Below, in pieces: positions 52,701 through 61,149 of a DNA stretch of 64,000 nucleotides. The stretch comes from Bacteroidota bacterium (GTDB lineage: Bacteria > Bacteroidota > Bacteroidia > B-17B0 > Aurantibacillaceae), in contig JADJSH010000037.1 of the NCBI GenBank assembly GCA_016711805.1, forward strand, positions 124,001 to 188,000, given 5' to 3'. The first letter of the stretch is position 1, and each line of letters begins with the position of its first letter. A program made the translations under genes and the position numbers. The notes beneath the pieces are model-generated. The model did no database searches. It saw only the letters and a list, made by a program, of their open reading frames with translations, and had not been told where the DNA came from.

Positions 52701-53797
52701 TAATTGCTGCTAATGATGATGATGCAAATTATACAACAAACAGTGGCGCTCAATATTCTTCATATGTTCGCGCTGCTTGTTTAACTCCTGGAGCAACGTA
52801 TTATATTCAATTAGATACATACACTGCTGCTTCATCTGGAGATGCAACAACAATTATAATTACTGACTTAGGTGCATACGATGCTTCATTTACTGGATTA
52901 GCAGCGAACTACTGCTTACCAACAGGAAGTTCTTCGTTAACGCCAGTAGTTACTGGTGGGGTATTTACAATCAACACCTCAACTGCATCTGTAACATCAT
53001 TCTCAGCATCAACTGCAGGAACATACACAGTAACCTATAATAATGTTTCTACTGCTTGTATGACTAGTTCTACAACTATTGTTAATGTTACTCCTTCCGT
53101 TATGGCGATGACTTCTAATACAGCTGTGTGTGCTGGTTCATCTGCTACGTTAACTGCTGGTGGTGCAACTAGCTATACATGGACTGCCGCTGGTACTTCT
53201 TCTACACAAGTAGTAACTCCTAGTTCCGCTTCTGTTTACACTGTAACTGGAGAAGCATCAGGTTGTTCAAATACAGCAACAGTTTCTGTAGGTGTAAATA
53301 ATTTACCAACAGTTTCTGCTACAGCATCAAATACATTAGTGTGTTCTAACCTAGGCGAAAGCTCTGTATTAACAGCTTCTACATCGGCTACTTCATACAC
53401 TTGGTCTGATGGTGCAAATACAATGACAACATCTGTTAGTCCTACAGTTGCTACAACATATACAGTAACTGTAAATGATGGAAATTGTGAAGCAACAACT
53501 ACTGTTTTTGTTGATGTTCAAACTTGTACAGGTATTCAAACAATTGCTTCTGTATCAAATGGAATCAACGTATATCCTAACCCAACAAATGGTATCTTAA
53601 ATATTGCTATCTCTTCTGAATTAGCTGGTAATACTTCAATTGAAGTTTATGATGCTCTTGGGAAATTAGTAGTTAAAGAAACATTAACTAATGAAACTAC
53701 AACTATCAATACTTCTAAATTAACAGATGGTATGTATGTTTATAAAGTGATTAATAATAACAAAGCCATTAAAATTGGTAAAATTGTTAAACACTAA
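49727..53797 (+). CDS. Giant secreted GEVED/fibronectin-type surface protein with T9SS sorting domain
   Basis: About 1,356 residues, with a signal peptide (MKKIYKSLLGIVCGLGIISN) and an N-terminal beta domain. It continues with two near-identical Ig-like units containing YQWLSSPDG and YQWQSSPDG (about 225-405), a GEVED domain with AAWIDFDRNG (about 470-560), a fibronectin type III unit (about 565-655) and a second GEVED with KIWIDYNDDLDF (about 690-790). A further Ig-like unit, a domain with SMWFTFVAPASGNVSI and PKD/SprB-like units follow, then a T9SS sorting domain (VYPNPTNG to GKIVKH). The repeats suggest adhesion or matrix contact outside the cell. The ATG at 49727 is preferred over the open frame to 49691. 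Confidence 0.88.
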   Translation: MKKIYKSLLGIVCGLGIISNINGQTVVTIGTGTASTTGVNYNPIYRSTAGSGFDFSRAYYLFDQTELTAAGIPSGATITQIEWDKSNTGATVASTAAVVFNILMKNSSATTYSTASTWGALSAGATAVYGTTAQVIPATTGFLPFNLSTSFVYTGGALEILTDWDISAVAGSPTTAGFAFNTSLVANRVGGNSNSVALNGTTAMATYGNRPNIRITFTPPPACSGMPTAGTVVASNTLFCTPQNVNLSLTGSTAASGLSYQWLSSPDGISWSPIPTATNIATTQSVTATTYYQCAVACGTDVATSSTITVNLGGTPNGGTAIASSSLACAGQTVGVNLTGASSIPGLAYQWQSSPDGSTWTSIPSATTSVLTQTYSSTVYYQAVLACASSTAASSSVQIDPNVFYNCYCFTAPTTQNTIDNIVNFALTNSLGSVLNQASSAVAPNFISYNNTPLDLVQGSASNTVAITMGSDGTQYGAAWIDFDRNGTYSITENIGLTATSVGGGAIVTYTFAVPAGASLGLTRIRVRGGSDNIYTTDACATSAYGETEEYLVNIVTPPSCLPPTSYINTALSTSSATFTWTAGGSETAWDVFVGSNPTGTTVPTATTSVTSYTATGLSPNTTYTINVRSNCGGVSSSWIALTIYTGYCTPAPSSVDNSGIVNVTIPTGINNNTGVEAGNYGDYSAQTANAFQGTPVNATITYSTGYTYDTKIWIDYNDDLDFNDVGEEVYSGTSSSVSPTTLNASFNVSLTAPLGTHRLRIGGVDAGPPTPCYTGTYGTFEDYSINIQPAPTCTLTPAIGSITGPSTLNIGTPGSFSVTTLAGNIQWYQGTSATGPWTAVTSATTNPSNITLNSQGTIFIAAIASNPGCVNDTTNSPWQVFVNFPGDNVCNAIPLSMGTSPLYSLFGATTQTGEVVPPATGFNTNTGWANSNITNSMWFTFVAPASGNVSIQAPTSMNAGNNDPQLAVWSTTNCANLIGQATPTAPVGATLIAANDDDANYTTNSGAQYSSYVRAACLTPGATYYIQLDTYTAASSGDATTIIITDLGAYDASFTGLAANYCLPTGSSSLTPVVTGGVFTINTSTASVTSFSASTAGTYTVTYNNVSTACMTSSTTIVNVTPSVMAMTSNTAVCAGSSATLTAGGATSYTWTAAGTSSTQVVTPSSASVYTVTGEASGCSNTATVSVGVNNLPTVSATASNTLVCSNLGESSVLTASTSATSYTWSDGANTMTTSVSPTVATTYTVTVNDGNCEATTTVFVDVQTCTGIQTIASVSNGINVYPNPTNGILNIAISSELAGNTSIEVYDALGKLVVKETLTNETTTINTSKLTDGMYVYKVINNNKAIKIGKIVKH

Positions 53798-53818
53798 TTA
53801 GTTCTATAACTATCTTAG

Positions 53819-53844
53819 AAAGGCTATCCAAACGGGTAGCCTTT
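53819..53844 (+). terminator. Rho-independent terminator of the GEVED surface gene
   Basis: AAAGGCTATCC / GGGTAGCCTTT (one G-T pair) with loop AAAC is followed by a T run. Confidence 0.85.
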
Positions 53845-53883
53845 TTTTATTGGAAAGAAATTAAAATATATCCGTCAAACCTT

Positions 53884-53891
53884 TATCTTTG
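53884..53891 (+). promoter_or_regulatory. Putative -7 element (TATCTTTG) for hemL
   Basis: TATCTTTG matches TAnnTTTG and lies 17 bases before the ATG. The nearest TTG (53850-53852) is 31 bases upstream and too far to be a normal -33. Confidence 0.4.
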
Positions 53892-53908
53892 CTACAAAAT
53901 TTCCAGAA

Positions 53909-55186
53909 ATGAACAATCAAGTATCAGCTCAATTATTTGAAAAAGCAAAAGCTTTTTTTCCAGGCGGCGTAAACTCTCCCGTACGTGCATTTAGAAGCGT
54001 AGGAGGAACTCCTATATTTATTGATAAAGGAAAAGGTTCGCATGTGTGGGATGCAGATGGAAACGAATATATTGATTACTGCGCTAGTTGGGGACCATTA
54101 ATTTTAGGACATGCTAACGATAACGTATTAAACGCGGTAGAAAAAACCATGCGTAATGGAACCTCTTTTGGGGCACCTACTCGCTTAGAAAATGAATTAG
54201 CCGAATTAATTTTAACTAACAATCATTACATCGAAAAAATTCGTTTTGTGAGTAGCGGAACTGAAGCGGTGATGAGCGCTATTCGTTTAGCAAGAGGGTT
54301 TACAGGAAGAAATAAAATTTTAAAATTTGAAGGTTGTTATCATGGACATTCAGATTCATTACTAGTAAAAGCTGGTTCAGGATTAGTGACTTTTGGAGAA
54401 ACCTCTTCTGCAGGTGTACCAGAAAGTTTTGTGAAAGAAACGATTGTAGTTCCTTTAAACAGTAAAGAAGCTGTTGAACAAGCATTTGCTCAATTTAAAG
54501 ATGAAATAGCTTGCGTCATCATTGAACCGATTCCTGCTAACAATGGTTTATTATTACAAGAAAAAGAATACTTACAATTTTTAAGAGACATCTGCACTGC
54601 CAATAAAACTTTATTATTATTTGATGAAGTGATCAGCGGATTTAGAGTTGGTTTTTGTGGTGCTGCTGGTTACTATGATATTAAACCAGATATTATTACT
54701 TACGGTAAAATTATTGGTGGCGGTTTCCCTGTTGGCGCATACGGTGCTAGCAAAGAAATCATGTCATCTATTTCTCCAGAAGGTAACGTTTATCAAGCTG
54801 GCACTTTGAGTGGAAATCCTGTAGCTATGACAGCAGGTATTGCTCAATTAACTGAATGCTTAAAACCTAATTTCTATCAAGATCTAGAAGCTAAAACACA
54901 AACGTTGATTGCTGGATTAAAAAAGAATACCAAACACAACTTTACTGTTTTTAGTGTTGGTTCTATTTTTTGGTTAGCATTTACTGACAAAAAAGCCATT
55001 AGATGCGCCGAGGATATTGATGCTGATAGCATGAAACATTTCAAAATTTTATATCATGCTTTATTAGATAACAATATTTATTCTGGACCTTCTGGTTATG
55101 AAGTTGGCTTTATGAGCGAAGCTCACACACAAGATGATATTGAGAAAACCATTAAGGCTTTTGAGATTGCTTTTGAGAAGTTGTAA
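53909..55186 (+). CDS. hemL: Glutamate-1-semialdehyde 2,1-aminomutase
   Basis: A 425-residue PLP enzyme making 5-aminolevulinate in the C5 pathway of heme and related tetrapyrroles. It has FPGGVNSPVRAF (18-29), SSGTEAVMSAIRLARG, CYHGHSDSLLVKAG, DEVISGFRVG, and the PLP-binding Lys267 in TYGKIIGGGFPVGAYG. Full length. It is flanked by a terminator on each side and stands alone, with no other hem gene nearby. Confidence 0.95.
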   Translation: MNNQVSAQLFEKAKAFFPGGVNSPVRAFRSVGGTPIFIDKGKGSHVWDADGNEYIDYCASWGPLILGHANDNVLNAVEKTMRNGTSFGAPTRLENELAELILTNNHYIEKIRFVSSGTEAVMSAIRLARGFTGRNKILKFEGCYHGHSDSLLVKAGSGLVTFGETSSAGVPESFVKETIVVPLNSKEAVEQAFAQFKDEIACVIIEPIPANNGLLLQEKEYLQFLRDICTANKTLLLFDEVISGFRVGFCGAAGYYDIKPDIITYGKIIGGGFPVGAYGASKEIMSSISPEGNVYQAGTLSGNPVAMTAGIAQLTECLKPNFYQDLEAKTQTLIAGLKKNTKHNFTVFSVGSIFWLAFTDKKAIRCAEDIDADSMKHFKILYHALLDNNIYSGPSGYEVGFMSEAHTQDDIEKTIKAFEIAFEKL

Positions 55187-55201
55187 TAAAGTATTAGAAT
55201 T

Positions 55202-55232
55202 AAAAAAGCCTCGTTAATAACGAGGCTTTTTT
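55202..55232. terminator. Bidirectional terminator
   Basis: AAAAAAGCCTCGTT / AACGAGGCTTTTTT with a 3-base loop lies between convergent hemL and the hydrolase gene. Confidence 0.88.
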
Positions 55233-55244
55233 GTTTTCATTAAT

Positions 55245-57122
55245 TTACTTCAACACAGGCAAAATCAAATTCGATGCATTCGTCGCATCATGAAATAATT
55301 TGATTTCTGATCTGATAAAGTCTTTATCCTCGCAATGGTAAATATCTATAAACTGCTGAGGATTTCTATCTGCTAATGGAAACCAGGCACTTTGCACCTG
55401 TATCATTAAACGATGCCCTTTTTTGAAAGTATGTGCCACATCTGGCAATTCAAACTTTACAGTTGTTACTTTATTAGGCTCAAAGGCTTCAGGTTTTTCA
55501 AAACTATTTCTATAACGCCCGCGCATAATTTCACCACGTACCAACATTTCGTAACCATCCATTAAATAGTCGTTATCCTTATCAGAAGTATAAACTAAAG
55601 TATCATACACAAATCCATCAGGAAATACATCAATCACTTTCACTACAAAATCCGCATCCGTTGTAGAAATAGCCACTTTTAAATCAGCAATGACTGTTCC
55701 TGCCAAGGTTAAATCATTTTCCAAAACAGAGGTTTTAAAAGTAATGACATCAGTTCTTCTGCTAGCAAAACGTTGATCGTCGGTCATGTATTCTCTTGTT
55801 CTACCATCTAATACGTCTTCGGTAAATGGAACTGGTTTTGAAGGATCACTCACGTAATTTGTGAAACTATTTTGTGATGAAGATTTATTAAATGATAATT
55901 TTGCGTTATCATTAAAATAAATAGGTGTTGGCGTCATTTCTTTTGGAGGCCAAGTTGATAAACTTCTCCATGAATTTTCTCCAGTAAAAAAGATAGAGGC
56001 CTCTGCTAGTTTATCAATATTACCTTTTCCTTTTAAATGATAATTAAAAAATGGAATTTCGATATTGTTTTGAAAGTAGTTAGAAGTCTTACTTCCAAAA
56101 CGCACATTTCCTAAATAGCTCCCATCACCTTTGCTCCAGCCGCCATGAAACCATGGCCCCATCACTATTTTATTATTGGTTGTCGGACTTTGCTTTTCAA
56201 TGGCTTCATATAAACGCCAAGCACCAAAACAATCTTCAGCGTCAAATAATCCTCCAACCGTTAGCATAGCAGGTTTAACATTTTTGCAACCTACACGAGC
56301 ATCGCGTGCTTTCCACCACTCGTCATAATTAGGATGATTCATTAAATCGTTCCAAAATAAAATACTATCGCCCATTAACTTGCTAAAGTTTTTTAATGCC
56401 CCTACTTCCAAATAATATTTATAAATATCATTCGTGTAATGTTCAAATTCTTTAGGACCAACTGTTGTTGGCTTAGGACGTGGTTGACCGAAACCAGAAT
56501 AAAAATTAAAAGCGTCGCACAACATAAACGCGCCGTTATGATGAAAGTCATCTCCTTTAAACCACTCTGTTACTGGCGCTTGTGGACTTACCGCTTTTAT
56601 TGCTGGATGTCCGCTCAAAGCTGCCATCGTTGAATAAAACCCAGGATAAGAAGTTCCAAATACGCCCACGTTTCCATTATTATTAGGAATATTTTTCAAT
56701 AACCAATCAACCGCATCGTAAGTGTCGCTGGCTTCGTCAATATCTTTTTTTGTTTTTTTATTTGGATTAAACGGGCGAACATCCATAAAAGTTCCTTCAC
56801 TCATCCATCTTCCGCGCACATCTTGAAACACAAAAATGTACCCTTCTTTTAAATATTCTCTCCAATGAAAATTCCATAAACGAGGTTGATACTTATCTTC
56901 TCCATAAGGTGCGCAAGAATAAGGTGTGCGTGTTATCAAAAAAGGATGCTTTTCAGAATTATTCTTTGGAGCATACACTGTTGTAAATAATTTTACGCCA
57001 TCGCGCATGGTGATGGTATATTCTTTTTTAGTGTAATTTTCTTTTACCCATGTTTCGTTAATGGTTTGAGCAAAAATGGAAAATTGAGCTGCTAAAAAAT
57101 AGAGTGCGAATAGTTTTTTCAT
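55245..57122 (-). CDS. CocE/NonD-family (S15-like) secreted hydrolase
   Basis: A 625-residue protein with a signal peptide (MKKLFALYFLAAQFSIFAQ) and an alpha/beta-hydrolase domain whose nucleophile is Ser158 in GTSYPG. A helical cap (about 200-330) and a jelly-roll C-terminal domain (about 400-610) with RMIQVQSAW-like strand pattern follow. Family members cleave acyl esters or X-Pro/acylated amino acids, and the substrate here is unknown. The catalytic Asp and His in the second half are present as AEDCFG and WFHGG-type segments. Confidence 0.88.
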   Translation of the reverse strand: MKKLFALYFLAAQFSIFAQTINETWVKENYTKKEYTITMRDGVKLFTTVYAPKNNSEKHPFLITRTPYSCAPYGEDKYQPRLWNFHWREYLKEGYIFVFQDVRGRWMSEGTFMDVRPFNPNKKTKKDIDEASDTYDAVDWLLKNIPNNNGNVGVFGTSYPGFYSTMAALSGHPAIKAVSPQAPVTEWFKGDDFHHNGAFMLCDAFNFYSGFGQPRPKPTTVGPKEFEHYTNDIYKYYLEVGALKNFSKLMGDSILFWNDLMNHPNYDEWWKARDARVGCKNVKPAMLTVGGLFDAEDCFGAWRLYEAIEKQSPTTNNKIVMGPWFHGGWSKGDGSYLGNVRFGSKTSNYFQNNIEIPFFNYHLKGKGNIDKLAEASIFFTGENSWRSLSTWPPKEMTPTPIYFNDNAKLSFNKSSSQNSFTNYVSDPSKPVPFTEDVLDGRTREYMTDDQRFASRRTDVITFKTSVLENDLTLAGTVIADLKVAISTTDADFVVKVIDVFPDGFVYDTLVYTSDKDNDYLMDGYEMLVRGEIMRGRYRNSFEKPEAFEPNKVTTVKFELPDVAHTFKKGHRLMIQVQSAWFPLADRNPQQFIDIYHCEDKDFIRSEIKLFHDATNASNLILPVLK

Positions 57123-57245
57123 ATGGAGCTGTTATTTTTTAAATTGTCATATGGTATACTCATCATCTTCATTAGAATTTATTCTTTTGGAATGATTAGT
57201 ATTTCATGGAAATAAATTTTCCTAAAAATAACAAAATTATAGCAC

Positions 57246-57279
57246 AAAAAAACAGCGCCCCCGAATTACGAAAGCGCTG
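57246..57279 (-). terminator. Terminator hairpin for the SprB-like gene
   Basis: CAGCGC / GCGCTG arms (57253-57258 and 57274-57279) are followed on the minus strand by a T run. Confidence 0.75.
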
Positions 57280-57304
57280 CTAACTAAATAAAACGAACTA
57301 CTAT

Positions 57305-60300
57305 CTATTTAATTACTACTAATTTTTTAGTAACAAATGATTCATTGCATTTCACTTGTACAAAGTAAATACCAGAAGATAAATCATTTGTATTTTGGTT
57401 AATTACATTTTTGCCGTTTTCTAAATTAACATCTTGAGAACTTAGGATTTTGCCAGTGATATCAAGTACATTCACTTGTCCGTTATTAGATGCTTTAGCA
57501 TTTATAATAATACTTAAGTTGTCTGTTGCAGGGTTTGGATATAACACCACATCGCTATTATCTAATGTAACTTTCTCTTCTACTGATGACAATAAATCAT
57601 TTAACGTGTTAATAGTTGTATTAGTAATAATTGGAGCATTGTAATCAAAATAAATAGCTGCTGTATTTTTAAATTGAGTGCCTTGAGCTACATTACGTTT
57701 ACGTTTGATTGTATATGTTACCAATCCAGAACTCATTAAATCGCCATACTGAGACTTCCAAGGCAAATTAATATTTGCAAATTTAAACGTAATCACTCCA
57801 TTTTCACTGACTGTAGCCGTATAATTATGATCAGAATACCCAGGGTGTAAAGTAGTCCAATCTAAGTCAGCATCCAAGGTATCCACAACCGAAATGTTTT
57901 GCGCAAAATATGTTCCCTCGTTTTGAAAGTGAATTACATAACTTAATAAAGAATCTTTAGAAGCAATATAACCTTGCGCGCCAACTCCCTGTGGACTTAC
58001 TTCTTTAAAATTAGGGTCATAAGACGCAACAACTGTTCGTTGATAATTTTGTACATTATTCCAAGGTGTATAATCAGTTAACCATGTTGTATTGATAGGT
58101 GCAGCATGCGCAGTTGAATCATAGAAATTCACTAAAGTTCCTAATGGAATATTTGTTGGAGTATTATAGTTTAAGTAAATCTCATCATCCGTTCCTGGGG
58201 CTAAAGATGTAAATCCTGTTTGCACTCCAAAATGATTAGGGAAATTAATAGCATCAATTTGTGTAAATATATTTGAGCTTTGAGAAAATAAACCTAATTG
58301 TCCGTCATTTACGTAACCAATTTGAATACCAGATTCTTGTAATGTTCCATTATTCTCTATAATTACTCGTTGATTGTATGGATTACCAGGAATTGGAGGA
58401 AGATTAGACGTTGTAATAATATGTAAGTCATGAATTGGTAAAACGTTGTTTGCAAAATTAATCGTGTTTACACAACCCGAACTTGCAGTTACAGTTTGTA
58501 CTTGTGAATTACTTTGGCATAATGCTAAGGGATAAGTTGTGTTAACAGATTCTGTTAAAGTATATGTTCCACTAGGAACTTGAAAACTATAATTACCATT
58601 AGCATCAGTAAAAGTATAACCAACACCAGAACAGTGAATCATAATATTATGAATCCCATTTTCTCCTCCATCAATGGTGCAATTACTATTAGCGTCAGCA
58701 TATACCTTACCAGTAATTGTGCAGTAACAAGAGTTGTTAGCAGCGTTATAACCAACATGTGTATAGTTAGCATAATTAAAATTACTTGTACAACCATTAG
58801 CATCAGTAACGTTAACCCAATAATCACCTTCAATTAAACCCGATGCCGTCGCTCCAATTTGTCCATTACTCCAGTTATATGTATATGGAGACGTTCCACC
58901 ATTTGCTATTGCTAAAATACTGCCATCAGCATTATATTTACAAGTTGCGTTTGTAGTAGTTAAACCAACATAAATTGGAGAAGTAGAATGTAAATTTGCG
59001 TATTTAGTTGTTGAACAGCCAACTGCATCTGTAATAACGCAGGTATAATAACCAAGCGCCACATTATTTAATTGAGAAGCTGTTGAGCCATTACTCCAAC
59101 TATATGTAAATGGCGGATTCGTTCCACTAACATTAGAAAGTACTGAACCAATAGTAGCAGGGCATACCACTGCAGTTATATTTAAATTTGCATTAAGCGT
59201 GCTAGCCGATGGAATAACTACTACGCCTGTTCTAACACATCCAACAGCATCTGTCACTGTAAAACCATATTGACCAGCAGGAAGATTAGTAACAGAAACA
59301 CCCGTAGACGCAGTCGGATAAGTATTCCAAACAACAGAGTAAGGAGCTGTTCCTCCATTAATAGTAAGTCCTGCAGAACCTGTTGGCGCTGTACATGAAC
59401 TTGGCGTAGTTGAGTAAGTAACATTAATAGGAGTTGTTACGTTAATATATGCGCCACCTTGTCCAGTACATCCATTTGCATCCGTAGCAATCACATTATA
59501 ATAATTACCGCCAGCAACACTGGTTATACTTTGGCTCGTAACTCCATTACTCCATAAATACGAATAAGGAGGCATTCCACCACCTGCAAACATAATTGCC
59601 GCACCATTATTTTGTATACATGTCGCGTTTGTAATAGATGGATTCATAGTAATGTTTATGCCTTGATTAACATACGTTCCCCAATTGGCATTATTTACAC
59701 AGCCTTGCGCGTCCGTTACTGTTGCCGTGTAAACACCTTGTGTTAAATTATTAATAGAAGTTGTGTTAGCCCCAGTATTCCACAAATAACTATAAGGTGG
59801 TATACCGCCAGATGCAACTACACTTGCAGTCCCATTCGTGCAATTTGCTGCCGTAGAGGTGTAAGTTAAATTAATACCTGATTGCTGACTTATTGTAGTA
59901 GCAGTATCAGTAATTTGAACACTACAGCCTGTTACTTGATCTGTAACAACAACACTATATATACCAACTGGCGCAGGAATATTATTACCAAGATAACTTA
60001 ATCCAGTGTTCATATTTGTCCAATTATACGTAAACGGACCAGGAGTTCCTGAAAAGGAAGAAGCACTCAATGTCCCTGTTAAATTAGGACACACCGCTGG
60101 AGATGCGCTTGCAATGACGTAAAATGGAGAGTTGTAATATGCACTTGTTGTTACAGTACTTACAGCGTTACTTGCGTAACAATAAATTTGTCCCCATCCA
60201 TTTGATGAAAAACCAACTAACTGATCGGTTAAAGAATTTACATTTGAATGTGTAATCCACGTTCCATTTATATAGTACGTGTAACTCATTGGGGGCGTTA

Positions 60301-60436
60301 AACCTGTAACTGTTACAGTATAAACCCCATCATTATTGCAGGGCTGGGTGGTAATACTTCCAGTCATACCAATTTGTGCATTTGACGTGATAACTCCAAG
60401 CACCGTTATCAATACACTTAATACTAGTTTTTTCAT
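57305..60436 (-). CDS. Giant SprB-repeat surface protein with T9SS sorting domain
   Basis: About 1,043 residues starting MKKLVLSVLITVLGVITSNAQ (signal). From about 90 to 575 come seven to nine SprB-type repeats with the recurrent pattern C...G...GGxPPYxYxW-x-G...G.Y...V.DxxGC. A Gly/Asp-rich SdrD_B-like unit follows (VYADANSNCTIDGGENG, about 585-650). The next domain (about 680-940) is typical of Bacteroidota surface proteins, with SYDPNFKEVSPQG and HFQNEGTYFAQNI. A T9SS sorting domain (VLYPNPATDNLSI to KKLVVIK) ends it. SprB-like proteins act in gliding and adhesion, but this one is shorter. The ATG at 60436 is preferred over the longer frame to 60493. Confidence 0.9.
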   Translation of the reverse strand: MKKLVLSVLITVLGVITSNAQIGMTGSITTQPCNNDGVYTVTVTGLTPPMSYTYYINGTWITHSNVNSLTDQLVGFSSNGWGQIYCYASNAVSTVTTSAYYNSPFYVIASASPAVCPNLTGTLSASSFSGTPGPFTYNWTNMNTGLSYLGNNIPAPVGIYSVVVTDQVTGCSVQITDTATTISQQSGINLTYTSTAANCTNGTASVVASGGIPPYSYLWNTGANTTSINNLTQGVYTATVTDAQGCVNNANWGTYVNQGINITMNPSITNATCIQNNGAAIMFAGGGMPPYSYLWSNGVTSQSITSVAGGNYYNVIATDANGCTGQGGAYINVTTPINVTYSTTPSSCTAPTGSAGLTINGGTAPYSVVWNTYPTASTGVSVTNLPAGQYGFTVTDAVGCVRTGVVVIPSASTLNANLNITAVVCPATIGSVLSNVSGTNPPFTYSWSNGSTASQLNNVALGYYTCVITDAVGCSTTKYANLHSTSPIYVGLTTTNATCKYNADGSILAIANGGTSPYTYNWSNGQIGATASGLIEGDYWVNVTDANGCTSNFNYANYTHVGYNAANNSCYCTITGKVYADANSNCTIDGGENGIHNIMIHCSGVGYTFTDANGNYSFQVPSGTYTLTESVNTTYPLALCQSNSQVQTVTASSGCVNTINFANNVLPIHDLHIITTSNLPPIPGNPYNQRVIIENNGTLQESGIQIGYVNDGQLGLFSQSSNIFTQIDAINFPNHFGVQTGFTSLAPGTDDEIYLNYNTPTNIPLGTLVNFYDSTAHAAPINTTWLTDYTPWNNVQNYQRTVVASYDPNFKEVSPQGVGAQGYIASKDSLLSYVIHFQNEGTYFAQNISVVDTLDADLDWTTLHPGYSDHNYTATVSENGVITFKFANINLPWKSQYGDLMSSGLVTYTIKRKRNVAQGTQFKNTAAIYFDYNAPIITNTTINTLNDLLSSVEEKVTLDNSDVVLYPNPATDNLSIIINAKASNNGQVNVLDITGKILSSQDVNLENGKNVINQNTNDLSSGIYFVQVKCNESFVTKKLVVIK

Positions 60437-60478
60437 GTTTCTTATTTTAATTATTGTTACAATAAAGGGATTCTTTTC

Positions 60479-60486
60479 CAAAGGTA
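60479..60486 (-). promoter_or_regulatory. Putative -7 element (TACCTTTG) for the SprB-like gene
   Basis: On the minus strand TACCTTTG matches TAnnTTTG about 42 bases before the ATG at 60436. No -33 TTG is seen at the proper distance. Confidence 0.35.
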
Positions 60487-60627
60487 CTTCCAATTAGGAT
60501 TAGAAAATACGTAATTACTATAATTATTACACACTCAAATAAATATAAAACACAAATAATACATTAATAAATATACTTAAACAAAAAATTAATTACATTT
60601 TCAAAATAAAAAGAGATAGCGAATTTT

Positions 60628-60654
60628 TTGAATTAAAGAATAATTCTATCTTTG
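60628..60654 (+). promoter_or_regulatory. Bacteroidota-type promoter for the DUF2147 gene
   Basis: TTG (60628-60630) and TATCTTTG (60647-60654) are separated by 16 bases, one short of the usual minimum. The -7 box is 29 bases before the ATG. Confidence 0.5.
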
Positions 60655-60683
60655 AAATAATAAATTTAATCACTGAAAACATC

Positions 60684-61097
60684 ATGAAAAACATACTCAC
60701 TTTAATTCTATTATTTATCTCTATTTCTAATTTTGCTCAAAGTGGCGATGCATTAATTGGAACCTATATGACTGATAAAAGCGAAGGCATGGTAGATATT
60801 ATTAAAAAAGGCTCTAAATATTACGGAACATTAACTTGGACAAAAACACCTGGAAAATTAGATGCTAATAATCCAGATGCAAAACAGAAAACAGATAAAT
60901 TAGCTGGGAAAGAAATCCTAAAAGATTTTGTGTTTGACGGAAAAGACCTTTGGCACGAAGGAACAATTTATGACCCCAAAAATGGAAAAACCTACAGCTG
61001 CAAAATTACTCGCGACGAAAAAGGAAACTTAAACGTTCGAGGATACATTGGAGTGTCAATGCTAGGAAGAACAACCTTTTGGGTGAAAGTGAAATAA
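60684..61097 (+). CDS. DUF2147-family secreted protein
   Basis: A 137-residue periplasmic protein with a signal peptide (MKNILTLILLFISISNFAQ). The DUF2147 layout is GTYMTDKSEGMVDIIKKGSKYYGTL in the first part, then DFVFDGKDLWHEGTIYDPKNGKTYSCKI and a final RGYIGVSMLGRTTFWVKV. Function unknown. The family is widespread in Bacteroidota and proteobacteria. A terminator follows. Confidence 0.9.
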   Translation: MKNILTLILLFISISNFAQSGDALIGTYMTDKSEGMVDIIKKGSKYYGTLTWTKTPGKLDANNPDAKQKTDKLAGKEILKDFVFDGKDLWHEGTIYDPKNGKTYSCKITRDEKGNLNVRGYIGVSMLGRTTFWVKVK

Positions 61098-61114
61098 CAA
61101 ACAACTATAATAGT

Positions 61115-61145
61115 AAAAGGCTTTACAAAATGTAAAGCCTTTTTT
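61115..61145. terminator. Bidirectional terminator
   Basis: AAAAGGCTTTACA / TGTAAAGCCTTTT with a 3-base loop lies between convergent genes. Confidence 0.88.
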
Positions 61146-61149
61146 GTTT

